Origin: Megalobrama amblycephala | Lineage: Eukaryota > Chordata > Actinopteri > Cypriniformes > Xenocyprididae | NCBI RefSeq assembly: GCF_018812025.1 | Contig: NC_063061.1 | Coordinates: 31,535,655 to 31,599,654, forward strand | Direction of reading: 5' to 3' | DNA: 64,000 nt | In this document: one piece after another, positions 12,591 through 23,543 of the stretch | How the letters are laid out: each line of letters begins with the position of its first letter | Position numbering within the stretch: position 1 is the stretch's first letter | Notes under the pieces: model-generated | The model's database searches: none | What the model saw: only the letters and a program-made list of their open reading frames with translations | What the model was told of the DNA's origin: nothing | Position numbers and translations under genes: made by a program

Positions 12591-13434
12591 TCGATTAACA
12601 CCCACACTGCTGCCTTCACAATAAGTCAAACGTTTTTGGCATATCCCTTCGCTCCGATATCCAATATTTTTAAATTATAATTTTGTAAATTTGTAAATAA
12701 CTAGTAAGAAAAGACATCAGGCAGTCTCTAAAATCTTTGATGGACTTAAACAGAATTCAGCATAAAATACCTGAGCATCATGCCAGAGAATTTGAATTCT
12801 GCTCAGTTTACATTAGCTTGGTTTATGGTGGCACACACAAGCTAATGTCTATGTTCATTTTTTCTTAAACAATAATAAACCACTGTAATTTTTATTTTTA
12901 GCCTATTAGCTGGGGTTCAGGCAGCAATGACAGTATTTCATTTGTCATTAACTTATCAATCAATGTCTTAAAAGGAGGCAAGACATTAAGCTGGATCTGT
13001 TGCACCTGTCAGGTGATAGAACTACATGTGCCCTAGATTATGTCGAACAAGACTGTGTCAAATTGAATTACATGTTTTGGTCTGAAGTCCTTTTTAAAGA
13101 ATTTAGGTGGTCATTCTGGTAACAAATAAATAAGTGCCCCTCACTGCTATTAGCTATATATACATCCATACATAATCAGAATACTGGGAAATATAAATAC
13201 CTGCTATCATTTATTTTAATCATTTATTTCTCGATGCATTTTTTTTTTTTTTGTAAATCTGTTTTAAATATTTATAATCAGATGTGTATGAGTAGTCTTG
13301 TTGCTTTCATGTCGTTCAGCCGATAATGTTGCTACAGTACATTTTTTAGTAACACAATCACAGAACACAATCTGTCTTTGGAGGGAAATATGATCATATA
13401 GTGTATTTGCATGTCATTTTGCCACACTTCACAG
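12591..13434. other. Conserved 5' flank of the receptor module
   Basis: From about 12770 to the receptor this flank matches both 37764 down to 37100 and 49983 down to 49300, so it is shared by three receptor modules. It contains no ORF of note. It probably includes the promoter, which is an inference from position and conservation among copies only. Confidence 0.6.
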
Positions 13435-13503
13435 GACCCATCCCTGAAGAGATATGAAATGAATCTTCTTAAAACATTCACATGGAAGGCAGACAGTCTA
13501 GCT
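13435..13503 (+). other. Probable 5' untranslated exon of the receptor gene
   Basis: A segment flanked by an acceptor-like TTCACAG and a strong GTAAGT donor (13504-13509). It lies about 210 bases before a second acceptor (TTCATAG, ending at 13713) that opens the coding exon. The same signals recur in the other module copies (about 37020-37090 and 49260-49330 on the minus strand), supporting a spliced leader exon. A second donor-like AAGGTAAAT lies at about 13590. Confidence 0.5.
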
Positions 13504-13749
13504 GTAAGTGACTATAGATATAACCCTGTCTGCATTTATTTTATTTTATTTTATTTACCTATCATTGTGGACAACAGCACAGAACTAAGGTAAATATTAA
13601 AACAAAACTGTTCTCTTTTAATAGTATGTATTTTTATAGTAGATTTGATCAGCTTTACTCTGAACAGTCCCAGAATGTTCTGGTGGACTAACACTTGTAT
13701 CTCTCATTCATAGATCACAGTTATATTTTTGACTGCAAACAGTGCAGAA

Positions 13750-14601
13750 ATGAACATCTCCAGTGAGATCTTCCCCATTGATGGATCAAACTCTTCGGAT
13801 CACTTCTTTTTCAACACCACTGAAGAGGAAATTGGTTTTAATATGTTCTCGACTGTACATTGTATCAACGTTCTGTTGGGTGTTCCTATTAACACCTATG
13901 TGATTTGGCTTATAGTAACAGGAACTGGCAATGGAATCGCAGCAGAGTTCTTCACTTTGAACCTCTCCATCTGTGAGATGTTCTTATGTATGGATTCTTT
14001 ACTTATTATCCTCAGCTATAAATTTAATATTCTTCAGACGGCTGTGTATTTTTTAGATGGATTAGCCACGACCATTCGTCCTCTGTTTCAGTGTCTGATG
14101 TGTGTTGAGCGTTACCTGGCAGTGGTTCATCCTGTAACCTTTCTGAAGTTCAAACCTCTCAGATATAGAGTCATCTGCTCTGTTTTTGTGTGGCCAATGG
14201 GCCTTGGTTCCAGTTTGTTCTCTATGATTAGCTTTCTCTCAAACAACATTTATGTATTTATATGGTTCTTCCAGTTCCTACTCTTCCTCTCCATTCAGCT
14301 GTTCTGCTGTGTGGCTGTTCTCAGAGCTCTGAAACAGTCAGGACCAGGAGAGAAAAGGAGAGAGAGAGAGGAGAAAAACCACATGAAGAGAAGAGCGTTT
14401 TATCTCCTTTTGATAACTACTGTGTCAATGGTCATCATGTATGTCCCTTATATTGTCACAGGAATGCTCGTTATTCTAACACAACCACATGTTTCAGTTT
14501 TCTCTCGAATTAGTTTTATTAGTTTTATTCTGGGTAGTTTTGTCCAGCCTGTTCTGTATCTGCACCGCGCTGGAAAACTTTCTTGTTTCTGTTCTTCTTA
14601 A
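13750..14601 (+). CDS. Intact class A (rhodopsin-like) G protein-coupled receptor, orphan fish subfamily
   Basis: Codes 283 residues from the ATG at 13750; the reading frame is open seven codons further upstream but without an ATG. There are seven hydrophobic segments at about 34-57, 66-89, 97-120, 140-162, 168-192, 217-241 and 250-272. The short N-terminus has sequons at N2, N14 and N22. Family marks: N48 in TM1, ERY at 120-122 for DRY, W148 in TM4, P233 in TM6, QPVLY at 266-270 for NPxxY, and a short tail ending CFCSS that could be palmitoylated. Oddities: E76 replaces the TM2 aspartate, and Q96 stands where most class A receptors have the TM3 disulfide cysteine; no ECL2 cysteine is present either. 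The third intracellular loop is very basic and acidic (KRREREEK). Ligand and coupling are unknown. It sits in arm 1 and its closest relatives are at 34344-36771 and 48225-49079. Confidence 0.9.
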   Translation: MNISSEIFPIDGSNSSDHFFFNTTEEEIGFNMFSTVHCINVLLGVPINTYVIWLIVTGTGNGIAAEFFTLNLSICEMFLCMDSLLIILSYKFNILQTAVYFLDGLATTIRPLFQCLMCVERYLAVVHPVTFLKFKPLRYRVICSVFVWPMGLGSSLFSMISFLSNNIYVFIWFFQFLLFLSIQLFCCVAVLRALKQSGPGEKRREREEKNHMKRRAFYLLLITTVSMVIMYVPYIVTGMLVILTQPHVSVFSRISFISFILGSFVQPVLYLHRAGKLSCFCSS

Positions 14602-14879
14602 AATCTGCTAGCTATTGGTAATTAGTAAAATACAATACTTTGAATAAGTAAGTTGGCTTAGTTTGCCAAGCCCTGCCTGGTAACACATAAAACAAGCATT
14701 ACAAATTAATAAAAAAACACAAATTTAACAGAACCTTCATATTAATTGGTATTCATTTGTCGATTACATTTAACAGAATGCACTTTCATGAAAATATTTG
14801 CAAAAATGAAAATGGTTTGCAAGATGTTTCATTCTACATGTTTGGGCTGAGTTTTAATTACATTTACACAGCAGTAAAT

Positions 14880-15105
14880 TCATAATTTAACGAATTTGTT
14901 CTCGTAATTTAACAACTTTTTTCTCATAATTTAATGACTTTATTCTCAACATTTTATCTCGACTTTTTTCTCGAAATTTAACGTCATTTTTCTCATAATT
15001 TAATGAATTTGTTCTCGTAATTTAACAACTTTTTTCTTGTAATTTAATGAGTTTTTTCTCGAAATTTAACGAGTTTTTTCTCGAAATTTAACAACTTTAA
15101 TCTCG
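14880..15105. repeat. Degenerate 20-23 bp minisatellite
   Basis: About ten diverged units of the form TTCTCGAAATTTAACGAGTT, with variants CATAATTTAATGA, GTAATTTAACAACT and so on. It is mirrored in arm 2 at 33858-34075. It lies about 280 bp downstream of the receptor stop codon. Confidence 0.85.
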
Positions 15106-15109
15106 AGAT

Positions 15110-15494
15110 GGTTTAATTTTTTTTTATCATTGCTTGGCCCTAATCCTCTTCCGTACATAAGAGCTTAGAACCCCAGAGGCGACACTTTGATATTTTTTGG
15201 GTAACAACCAATAGATGGCGCTCCGGTAGCACGACTGCCATTATGGGGTGAAAATACTAACTGGACCATAGAATCCTTCAAATCTTCACAATTTCACTGC
15301 CAAATCAGAAGCACAATAGAACAGTTTTCTAAATTAAGTCATCAGTAAATTGTACGGCTTCTAAACTGTAAAAAAAACAAAAAAAAAACAGTCATTTTCT
15401 TTTATTTTAAATTATACTCAAAACTCTGTAAAATTACAAACAATGTACATTAATTTTTCTTAATATCGTTCCAATGTTAGTGAATTTTTATAGT
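15110..15494. other. Interspersed repeat, shared with 33690 and 54180 regions
   Basis: The block around GATGGCGCTCCGGTAGC and GGTCCAGTTAGTATTTTCACC (here reversed) recurs in arm 2 (about 33690-33830) and again at about 54110-54260. The third location lies outside the inverted duplication, so this is a dispersed element rather than a receptor-linked sequence. No ORF. Confidence 0.6.
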
Positions 15495-15820
15495 TGTCAG
15501 GGTTTGAGTTTTATTCATGTCTGTTTCTAGGTTGGTTTTCTTGTTCTGTTAATTAGTTCTGTCCCCTGCCTATTTGTTTCCATGGTCACCGATTGCTTCA
15601 GTATTCTGTTCTTGTCAATTTTCTCTTTATTTCCACAGTTCACGGTGTATTCAAGCCCTGTGTTTAGTTTGGTTAAGTTGTCTGTTATCGTCATGTTTAC
15701 CCAGTTGTTCTGTTTGTTTACTTAGTCAAGAGCATTTTGTTTCTAGATATTTTGATTAATAAACTGTTTACTGCTGAAATTGGATCCTCTCTCTACTTAC
15801 CTTGCAACCAGCATGTGACA
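15495..15820. mobile_element. Solo LTR (326 bp) with 5 bp target duplication ATAGT
   Basis: Starts TGTCAGGG and ends ATGTGACA (TG...CA). ATAGT is present on both sides (15490-15494 and 15821-15825). It contains an ATTAATAAAC polyadenylation-like motif two thirds along. No internal retroelement sequence remains, which fits LTR-LTR recombination. The sister copy in arm 2 (32918-33243) has the reverse-complement target ACTAT on both sides. Confidence 0.9.
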
Positions 15821-16372
15821 ATAGTATTCTAAATGTGTGGTCACAAGCATTTGAGGGCTTTCTGCACAACCTTTCTTTTAGCTTTTCATCACTCTCATCA
15901 AACATATGCCGCTCTCTGCAGAAGCGCTCTCACCAGATCCTCGAGAAATTGTGCCATTCTCAAAACTAGTTCAAACACAATAAACGCCTTTTATCTCAGA
16001 CAAGAGAAAATGAGCTTACTTGAGTTTATACCTTTTAACAGCACTTATGCTTTTACCTTTCAGACAAGCTCAGTGCTTGTTTTTCATCAGTTCTTTTTCG
16101 TGAATCGGAATGTGTGCAAAGGATTGTGGGTGATTTAAAGACGCAAAGGATACACTTGACGCATCCTTCAAAATGAGCTGAATGAAGGACATAAAATGAG
16201 GGCTGCCTTCCAAGGATCCTTCAAATTGTGTTTTCACTTCCATGATTGCTGTTATGACTCATTTGCTGCACGTCACTTGTATTATGTGTTCATAACCCGT
16301 CCTGTCTCTTCCGATGACAAAGTTCCACTACACCTCCATGTTCGCACATCCTGATATTGTGGAGTTAGATGC

Positions 16373-16750
16373 GTTCCTGGGTCAACATATTTTGTTGAAC
16401 CTGGAACAACTCCAGACAGCAACATAGTGTGGCCCAGATCCGGCCCACATCTGGTACATGTGGATTACACACGGACCAGATGTGGGCCGGATCTGGCCCA
16501 ACACTATGTTGCTGTCAGGGACATTCTAGTCTGAAAATGTAGTCTTAACCCTATTCCTACCCCTAAACCTAACCCTAGCCATAAGTTATCCCAAAAATCA
16601 GAGGGAAATGATCGATGAATAACACTGATGTAGAAGCACCAATTCATGATTTTAAGCCTAAACTTGACATAATCTGTAAACTTTTCCCTCAAATCTGATT
16701 GGTTGATTTGAATGTTGTTCCAGGATCAACAAAAATGTTGACCCAGGAAC
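16373..16750. mobile_element. MITE (AACATGTTCCTGGGTCAACA family) with nested palindrome
   Basis: Outer ends GTTCCTGGGTCAACAT and ATGTTGACCCAGGAAC are inverted repeats. Inside, about 16411-16518 is a second palindrome built on CCAGATGTGGGCCGGATCTG. In arm 2 the same element (about 31995-32345) has lost most of one half of that inner palindrome. No ORF; short internal reading frames are translations of the MITE. Confidence 0.75.
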
Positions 16751-17237
16751 ATGTTGAACATGTTGAAAAATCAGGTTATGCTCCACGTTCTGTTCCAAAT
16801 ATACCAATTAGAGAAACATTGCTACATGAAACATGAAGCTAATAAGTGTGTGATTACGATTATAAGTATACAATCTGTATGTGAATTTCATGCGACTTGG
16901 GCTATATAAGAATAAAGGATGTTTAAATGAGAAATGCTAAGTAGGTGTAGCAAATAGCTTATTCTAAAATGTTACAAATAACTAATTTCTGTCTCATCAT
17001 ATGAGCAAAATCCACAGTTCGCTATCGGAAGTTATTACATACACTTGATGGCGGTTTACAGTGAATTTTGAGTAAAAGTGTAGTATTAATCTCATAAATT
17101 GTCATGTGTAGCTTGATAATTGTAATGAACCTGTTACCCAAGTATGATTACATTTCATGATGTATGTTGTCAAAAGAATGCACGCAAGGTTGTAAGAATT
17201 TTTGTTGTTCCCTAGACAGACATTTGATAATAGGTGG

Positions 17238-17745
17238 GTATAACGTACACTGACCCGCCACTTAGCTACACCTGCTTAACTGCTAGTTAATGCAAATATC
17301 TAATCAGCCAATCACACGGCAGCAACTCAGTGCATCTAGGCATGTAGACACGGTCAAGACAATATGCTGAAGTTCAAAGTGAACATCAGAATGGGGAAGA
17401 AAGGTGATTACATGACTTTGAACGTGGCATGGTTGTTGGTGCCAGACAGGCTGGTCTGAGTATTTCAGAAAGTGCTTCTGGGATTTTCACTCACAACCAT
17501 CTCTAGGCTTTACAGAGAATGGTCGGAAAAAGAGAAACTATACAGTTCTGTGGGTGAAAATGCCTTTTTGATGCAAGTGGTCAAATGAGAATGGTTCGAG
17601 CTGATATAAAGGCAACAGTAACTCAAATAATCACATTTTTACAAAAGAGGTCTGCAGAAGAGCATCTCTGAACTCACAACTAGTCGAACTTGAAGCAGGT
17701 GGGCTACAGCAGCAGAAGACACACCAGGTGCCACTCCCTGGCTAT
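17238..17745. mobile_element. Tc1-like transposon fragment
   Basis: GTACACTGACCCGCCACTTAG and then TTTGAACGTGGCATGGTTGT, GGTGCCAGACAGGCTGGTCTG and CTACAGCAGCAGAAGACAC are landmarks of a widespread fish Tc1-like element. Small deletions and frameshifts break the transposase. Arm 2 keeps only the first about 140 bases (31395-31535), so the two arms suffered different deletions in the same insertion. Confidence 0.65.
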
Positions 17746-18004
17746 TTCCAGCATGCTAATTTCACAAAGCTAAAGGCTAAAGGCTAGTTACAGAAAATCT
17801 TTTAGACAGGCAACAGTTAGTATAGATTTACGCTAGGACTTGCTGCTTTTTCAGTCTGGCATATGAGCACCACTTTTAGGTGGGTGATATCAAGTTTAAA
17901 GAAGTTTTAAAATTAAAAATGTGTCTTGAATCCTTACTTTTTTTATCCGAACATTAAATTCATGGATGAAGTCCTTCTGTCAGCAATACGGTGAATGTGA
18001 TTTC

Positions 18005-18260
18005 ACCAAGTACGACATGTTCCTGGATCAACATCTTTGTTGATCCTGGAATAACGTTTATGTCAAGTTTATGCTTGCAACCAGGGTTAGGTACTTCTAC
18101 ATCAATGTTATTCACTTATCTTTCCCCTCTGATTTTAGGGATAAGTTATGGGTAGGGTTAGGTTTAGGGGTAGGAATAGGGTTAAGACTAAATTTTCAGA
18201 CAGGAATGTTGTTCCAGGATCAACAAAAATATGTTGATCCAGGAACATGTTTTACTTGGC
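18005..18260. mobile_element. Palindromic MITE, ACATGTTCCTGGATCAACA termini
   Basis: The left end CCAAGTACGACATGTTCCTG and right end are inverted repeats. The centre carries the GGGTTAGGTTTAGGGGTAGG block that makes it look telomere-like. The arm 2 copy (29642-29953) is longer by about 40 bases near the left inner arm, so arm 1 has a small deletion. Confidence 0.75.
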
Positions 18261-18338
18261 AAAATCACAGTGACCCAGCAATACACGACTTAGCAGTGCC
18301 ATCTAGCTGCTGTGTGTGGGACATCTCAGCTACTTTAA

Positions 18339-19305
18339 AGGTGCCCTAGAATTAAATATTGAATTTATATTGGCATAGTTGAATAACAAGAGTTCAGTAC
18401 ATGGAAAAGACATACACTGAGTTTCAAACTCCATTGTTTCCTCCTTCTTATTTAAATATCATTTGTTTAAAAGACCTCCGAAGGAACAGGCGAATCTCAA
18501 CATAACACCAACTGTTACGTAACAGTCGGGATCATTAATATGTATGACCCCAATATTTGCATATGCCAGCCCATGATAAAGGCATTAGACAAGGGCAGAA
18601 TGTCTGGATGTGCACAGCTGAATCATCAGACTAGGTAAGCAAGCAAGAACAATAGCGAAAAATGGCAGATGGAGCAATAAAAAACTGACATGATCCATGA
18701 TAACATGATATTTTTAGTGATATTTGTGAATTGTCTTTCTAAATGTTTCGTTAGCATGTTGCTAATGTACTGTTAAATGTGGTTAAAGTTACCATCATTT
18801 CTTACTGTATTCACGGAGACAAGAGAGCTGTCGCTATTTTCATTTTTAAACACTTGCAGTCTGTATAATGCATAAACACAACTTCATTCTTTATAAATCT
18901 CTCCAACAGTGTGTAATGTTAGCTTTAGCCACGCAGCATAGCCTCAAACTCATTCAGAATCAAATGTAATACATCCAAATAAATACTATACTTACATGAT
19001 CCGATGTATGCAAGCAGCATGCATGACGAACATCTTGTAAAGATCCATTTTGAGGGTTATATTAGCTGTGTAAACTGTGTTTATGCTGTTCAAGGCAAGT
19101 GCGAGCTCCGGGGGAGGGGGAGCACGAGAATTAAAGGGGCCGCAACCTATATATCGGTGCATAGTTAATGATGCCCCAAAATAGGCAGTTAAAAAATGAA
19201 TTTAAAAAAAATGTATGGGGTATTTTGAGTTGAAACTTCACAGACACATTCAGGGGGCACCTTAGACTTATATTACATCTTTTGAAAAGAAGTTCTAGGG
19301 CACCT
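18339..19305. mobile_element. 967 bp non-autonomous element with TTAA target, private to arm 1
   Basis: Ends AGGTGCCCTAGAA and TTCTAGGGCACCT are perfect inverted repeats, flanked by TTAA at 18335-18338 and 19306-19309. Arm 2 has the uninterrupted target (TTAA at 29568-29571 in GTAGCTGAGATG context), so this is a clean insertion with a visible empty site. TTAA targets are characteristic of piggyBac-type transposases. A second, truncated copy lies at 21748-22678 in the reverse orientation. Confidence 0.85.
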
Positions 19306-19350
19306 TTAATAAATTTGGCAAAATAATCTCTTTTCAACTGTTGGCCACAG

Positions 19351-19458
<108 letters not shown>

Positions 19459-20152
19459 ACCAATTTCCTTATATGTCCAGAGCTGATCACGACTCATAAA
19501 GTGACACTAACCAATACCATGAATTGTGAACATGCAGTACTGAATAACCACATTGTTTTCAATACAAATAATGCTCACAGAGAACTATCTGTCTTTTTGA
19601 ACCTAATGATTATTACCTTAAACATTTGCATATTTGGTTTATTAGGACATGAAACCTATGAACCAATCCACATATCCTAAGTGACATAGTGAAGTCAGTC
19701 TACAAAACAAAGCACAAATATTTATATGCACCAGAGAGACTGGACATTCACTCTTCAGGTTATAAAACTTTATGAATTATTTCAGGGCTTTTTTTTCTGC
19801 TTAATAATATATTACAAATTGCATCATCATAGCATTATTGTAAGTACTATTGGAATGATAGATATAAGATTTTAATTGTAAATGTGGTTATGAAATTTAA
19901 CAATGTGGATTAACAAAAGCATACTGTACATTCAAGTCTTATAATATTTGAATTCTCTGATTATTTATTTAAATTGCAGAATGGTTTATTATTTTTTTTA
20001 AATGTAGGCTACTTAATTTCTTTCTTGTTTTGAGTATTTTTTACTTTGCCATGTAAAATTCATATTATTTTACTCTATGTTAACAGATTTACAACAATTG
20101 CAACTTTTTTTCTTTTTTTTTTCAACATATGAACTGAGAAGACAAAGAAGAA

Positions 20153-20248
20153 ATGAACTCCTCCACACTTGAAGCATCAACAAACTCCACAGCCATGCTA
20201 GATTACTTTTTGGCAGTGAGCCGTGTGGACATGTGGGCATACTCAATT
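20153..20248 (+). pseudogene. N-terminal stub of a receptor gene, cut at the inner edge of arm 1
   Basis: ATG at 20153 opens MNSSTLEASTNSTAM and continues to the start of TM1 (MWAYSI), about 32 codons. The sequence then passes into hAT-derived sequence (AAAAGTAAAAGTATC). It is the mirror of the receptor fragment starting at 28866 on the minus strand and marks the inner boundary of the inverted duplication. Confidence 0.85.
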
Positions 20249-20505
20249 AAAAGTAAAAGTATCTGGCCAGAATCATACTTGAGTAAAAGTAAAAAAGTAC
20301 TACATTAAAATTGTACTTGAGTATTAAAAAAGTAAAAGTAACAGCAAGAATGAAAACTAGAGATTCTTGTTTAAGCTTTTAATCTCTAAAAACATGAAGT
20401 GAATGAACCACATACAAAGTTTTATCCTCCTTTAGAACTGTTTGTGTTTAATTGTATTTAATTATCAAACTATAAGACTACTACCTAATGCCAGTATGCA
20501 ATATG

Positions 20506-20781
20506 CTACTCAAAGTTGCAAAACCTCTGTTTTAACTTAAGCAGAAGCTGATTTTCAAAATTGTGAGTGTCAAGCCTAGCTCTTTTGGGGCTAAAAATCA
20601 ATCCTGCAGTGCCTGAAACACTGGTGTCTGAAAAACAGGCCAGATATCCATCCAACTCTTTGCTGGCTTCATGTGTTGTCTGTTTCAAAGAATAGAAAAA
20701 ATCTTCATCATCATATGATCTGTTGGCCACGGGTGCTCTTGATTCTGTGGCTGATTTTTGACTTCCTCCATTTTCTTCCAC
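20506..20781 (-). pseudogene. Probable hAT transposase fragment
   Basis: An open frame of 91 codons with the segment DDEDFFYSLKQ followed by ASKELDGYLAC, which resembles the region before the dimerisation domain of hAT transposases. It runs into the Tc1-like insertion at 20812 on its N-terminal side, and the catalytic core is absent. Family assignment rests on the motif style and on the hAT terminus at 26675. Confidence 0.45.
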
Positions 20782-20813
20782 TGACTGTTATTTCCAGGTC
20801 AACAAAGAGTATA

Positions 20814-21747
20814 CAGTGGGTACGGAAAGTATTCAGACCACCCTACATTTTTCACTCTTTGTTATATTGCAGCCATTTGCTAAAATCATTTAAGTTCATT
20901 TTTTTTTCCTCATTAATGTACACACAAGCACCCCATATTGACAGAAAAACACAGAATTGTTGACATTTTTGCAGATTTATTAAAAAAGAAAAACTGAAAT
21001 ATCACATGGTCCTAAGTATTCAGACCCTTTGCTGTGACACTCATATATTTAACTCAGGTGCTGTCCATTTCTTCTGATCATCCTTGAGATGGTCCTACAC
21101 CTTCATTTGAGTCCAGCTGTGTTTGATTATACTGATTCGGACTTGATTAGGAAAGCCACACACCTGTCTATATAAGACCTTACAGCTCACAGTGCATGTC
21201 AGAGCAAATGAGAATCATGAGGTCAAATGAACTGTCTGAAGAGCTCAGAGACAGAATTGTGGCAAGGCACAGATCTGGCCAATGTTACCAAAAAATTTCT
21301 GCTGCACTTAAGGTTCCTAAGAGCACAGTGGCCTCCATAATCCTTAAATGGAAGACCTTTGGGACGACCAGAACCCTTCCTAGAGCTGGCCCTCCGGCCA
21401 AACTGAGCTATCGGGGGCAGAAGAGCCTTGGTGAGAGAGGTAAAGAAGAACCCAAAGATCACTGTGGCTGAGCTCCAGAGATGCAGTCGGGAGATGGGAG
21501 AAAGCTGTAGAAAGTCAACCATCACTGCAGCCCTCCACCAGTCGGGGCTTTATGGCAGAGTGGCCCGTCGGAAGCCTCTCCTCAGTGCAAGACACATGAA
21601 AGCCCGCATGGAGTTTGCCAAGATGGTGAGAAATAAGATTCTCTGGTCTGATGAGACCAAGATAGAACTTTTTGGCCTTAATTCTAAGCGGTATGTGTGG
21701 AGAAAACCAAGCACTGCTCATCACCTGTCCAATACAGTCCCAGCTTT
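20814..21747 (+). mobile_element. 3'-truncated Tc1-like transposon
   Basis: The left inverted-repeat end CAGTGGGTACGGAAAGTATT begins right after a TA target (20812-20813). The 5' UTR style (ATTCAGACC repeats) and transposase match the Tc1 group. The right part, with the second catalytic aspartate and the third acidic residue, is missing; at 21748 the sequence switches to the TTAA element. The insertion interrupts the hAT transposase frame. Confidence 0.85.
21196..21747 (+). pseudogene. Tc1 transposase, frameshifted and truncated
   Basis: The first frame (21196-21471) gives the N-terminal helix-turn-helix region: ELSEELRDRIVARHRSGQ, then KISAALKVPKSTVASII and an RTLPRAGPP linker typical of Tc1 transposases. 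A frameshift near 21420-21430 moves the reading to the second frame (to 21751), with the second DNA-binding half and the first catalytic aspartate in ILWSDETKIELFG. The rest of the DD(34)E core is absent. Non-functional. Confidence 0.88.
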
Positions 21748-22678
21748 TTAAAAGATGTAATATAAGTCTAAGGTGTCCCCTGAATGTGTCTGTAAAGTTT
21801 CAGCTCAAAATACCCCATAGATTTTTTTCAATAATTTTTTTTTAACTGCCTATTTTGGGGCATCATTAACTATGCACCAATATATAGGTTGCAGCCCCTT
21901 TAATTCTCGTGCTCTCCACCCACGTAGCTCGTGCTGTCGCGCAGCATAAACAAAGTTCACACAGCTAATATAACCCTCAAAATGGATCTGTACAAAGTGT
22001 TCGTCATGCAGCATGTCTAATCGCGTAAGTAGAGTGTTTATTTGGATGTTTACATTTGATTCTGAATGAGTTTGATAGTGCTCCGTGCCTAAAGCTAACA
22101 TTACACACTGTTGGAGAGATTTATAAAGAATGTAGTTGTGTTTATGCATTATACAGACTGCAAGTGTTTAATAATGAAAATAGTGACGGCTCTCTTGTCT
22201 CCGTGAATACAGTAAGAAACGATGGTAACTTTAACCACATTTAACAGTACATTAGAAAAATGCTAACAAAACATTTAGAAAGACAATTCACAAATATCAC
22301 TAAAAATATCATGTTATCATGAATCATGTCAGTTATTATTGCTCCATCTGCCATTTTTCGCTATTGTCCTTGCTTGCTTACCTAGTCTGATGATTCAGCT
22401 GTGCACAGATCCAGACATTCTGCCCTTGTCTAATGCCTTGAACATGAGCTGGTATATGCAAATATTGGGGTTGTACATATTAATGATCCCGACTGTTACG
22501 TAACAGTCTGTGTTATGTTGAGATTCGCCTGTTCTTCTGAGGTCTTTTAAACAAATGAGATTTATATAAGAAGGAGGAAACAATGGAGTTTGAGACTCAC
22601 TGTATGTCATTTCCATGTACTGAACACTTGTTATTCAACTATGCCGAGGTAAATTCAATATTTAATTCTAGGGCACCT
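21748..22678. mobile_element. Second copy of the TTAA element, truncated
   Basis: Reverse-orientation relative of 18339-19305. Its intact end, TTCTAGGGCACCT, is followed by TTAA at 22679-22682; the other end is lost at the junction with the Tc1 fragment (begins at AAGATGTAATATAAG). Internal landmarks such as CCCCAAAATAGGCAGTTAAA (reversed) are conserved. Confidence 0.8.
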
Positions 22679-22682
22679 TTAA

Positions 22683-23543
22683 GTCACCAGTAAATTGTAT
22701 GGCTCCCACAGTAAATGTTGTATTGTCTTATATATGTTTTATTTTACCAGTTGTGGAATCCAACCATTCAACCATCTGAGGTAACGTAGTTAGCCTACTT
22801 TATTGAGTATTTCCATTTTATGAAACTTTACACATTTATTAATAGTAAATTAATAATTAATAAATTTAAGATCATCATATTTACAGCGATCAGTATATTT
22901 CAGACCTAGTGAAGTAATAGTAATAATACCTAGGTCTGAAATGAAATAAGCTATATTGTGCATTTAATTGGATCACGCTACAAACATAATGATCTTATAA
23001 TACATGATGCATTGCTGTGTCAGTAATCGCATAATTCCCACTTTTGGACACTTTTGCTTCAATGGACATTAGACAACACTGCAAAATCAAGCTGTTATAT
23101 TCATATATTTATTGTCCAACATTCCCAATTTTTCTGATGCATGTCATAATTTAATTTCATATGTTGGTATTAATTCAGTGTTTATAAGTCTAATACTAGA
23201 TCTTTTAAAGAGTTTTAACCCAAACTGACTGAGAGCAAAAAGGTTTTGTAAAAAATTATTATTTATTTTTTTTTTTTTTTTTAACAAAGCAGCTGATATT
23301 GCCATAAAAAAATAGTGGACTGCCAAGTCGCCTTAACCCCAAAATGGCGGAAATGCAAGGCCGCTGCTGGTGCCGGTGTTGCAATGGAACATTCTGTTGA
23401 GTGTCGCTTCTTGTAAGTGTATATTCTTTGAGGTCAAGGTGCTGTGCATTGTGGTAATTGATGCAACATGACGTCACTTCCAAAGGACCAATGAACATGT
23501 CTGACCAATTTCATGGAATGTGAAATGAATCTCACTGAATAAA
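22683..23543. other. Non-coding spacer with a dispersed repeat
   Basis: AT-rich. About 23040-23240 recurs in inverse orientation at about 52350-52540 (shared ATTCCCAATTTTTCTGATGC and CCCAAACTGACTG), so it is a dispersed element. A long T-run lies near 23266-23282. No gene seen. Confidence 0.5.

Noticed and set aside
13729..13749. Receptor start seven codons upstream of the ATG
   Set aside because: The first codon there is TTG; the ATG at 13750 is the first AUG after the splice acceptor and aligns with the other copies.
14880..15105. CRISPR-like array
   Set aside because: Units are contiguous and diverged with no unique spacers, and the genome is eukaryotic.
15833..16138. 101-codon frame conserved in both arms (also 32600-32905)
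   Set aside because: Conservation follows from the recent inverted duplication. No protein-like composition, no known motif, and it begins right after a solo LTR.
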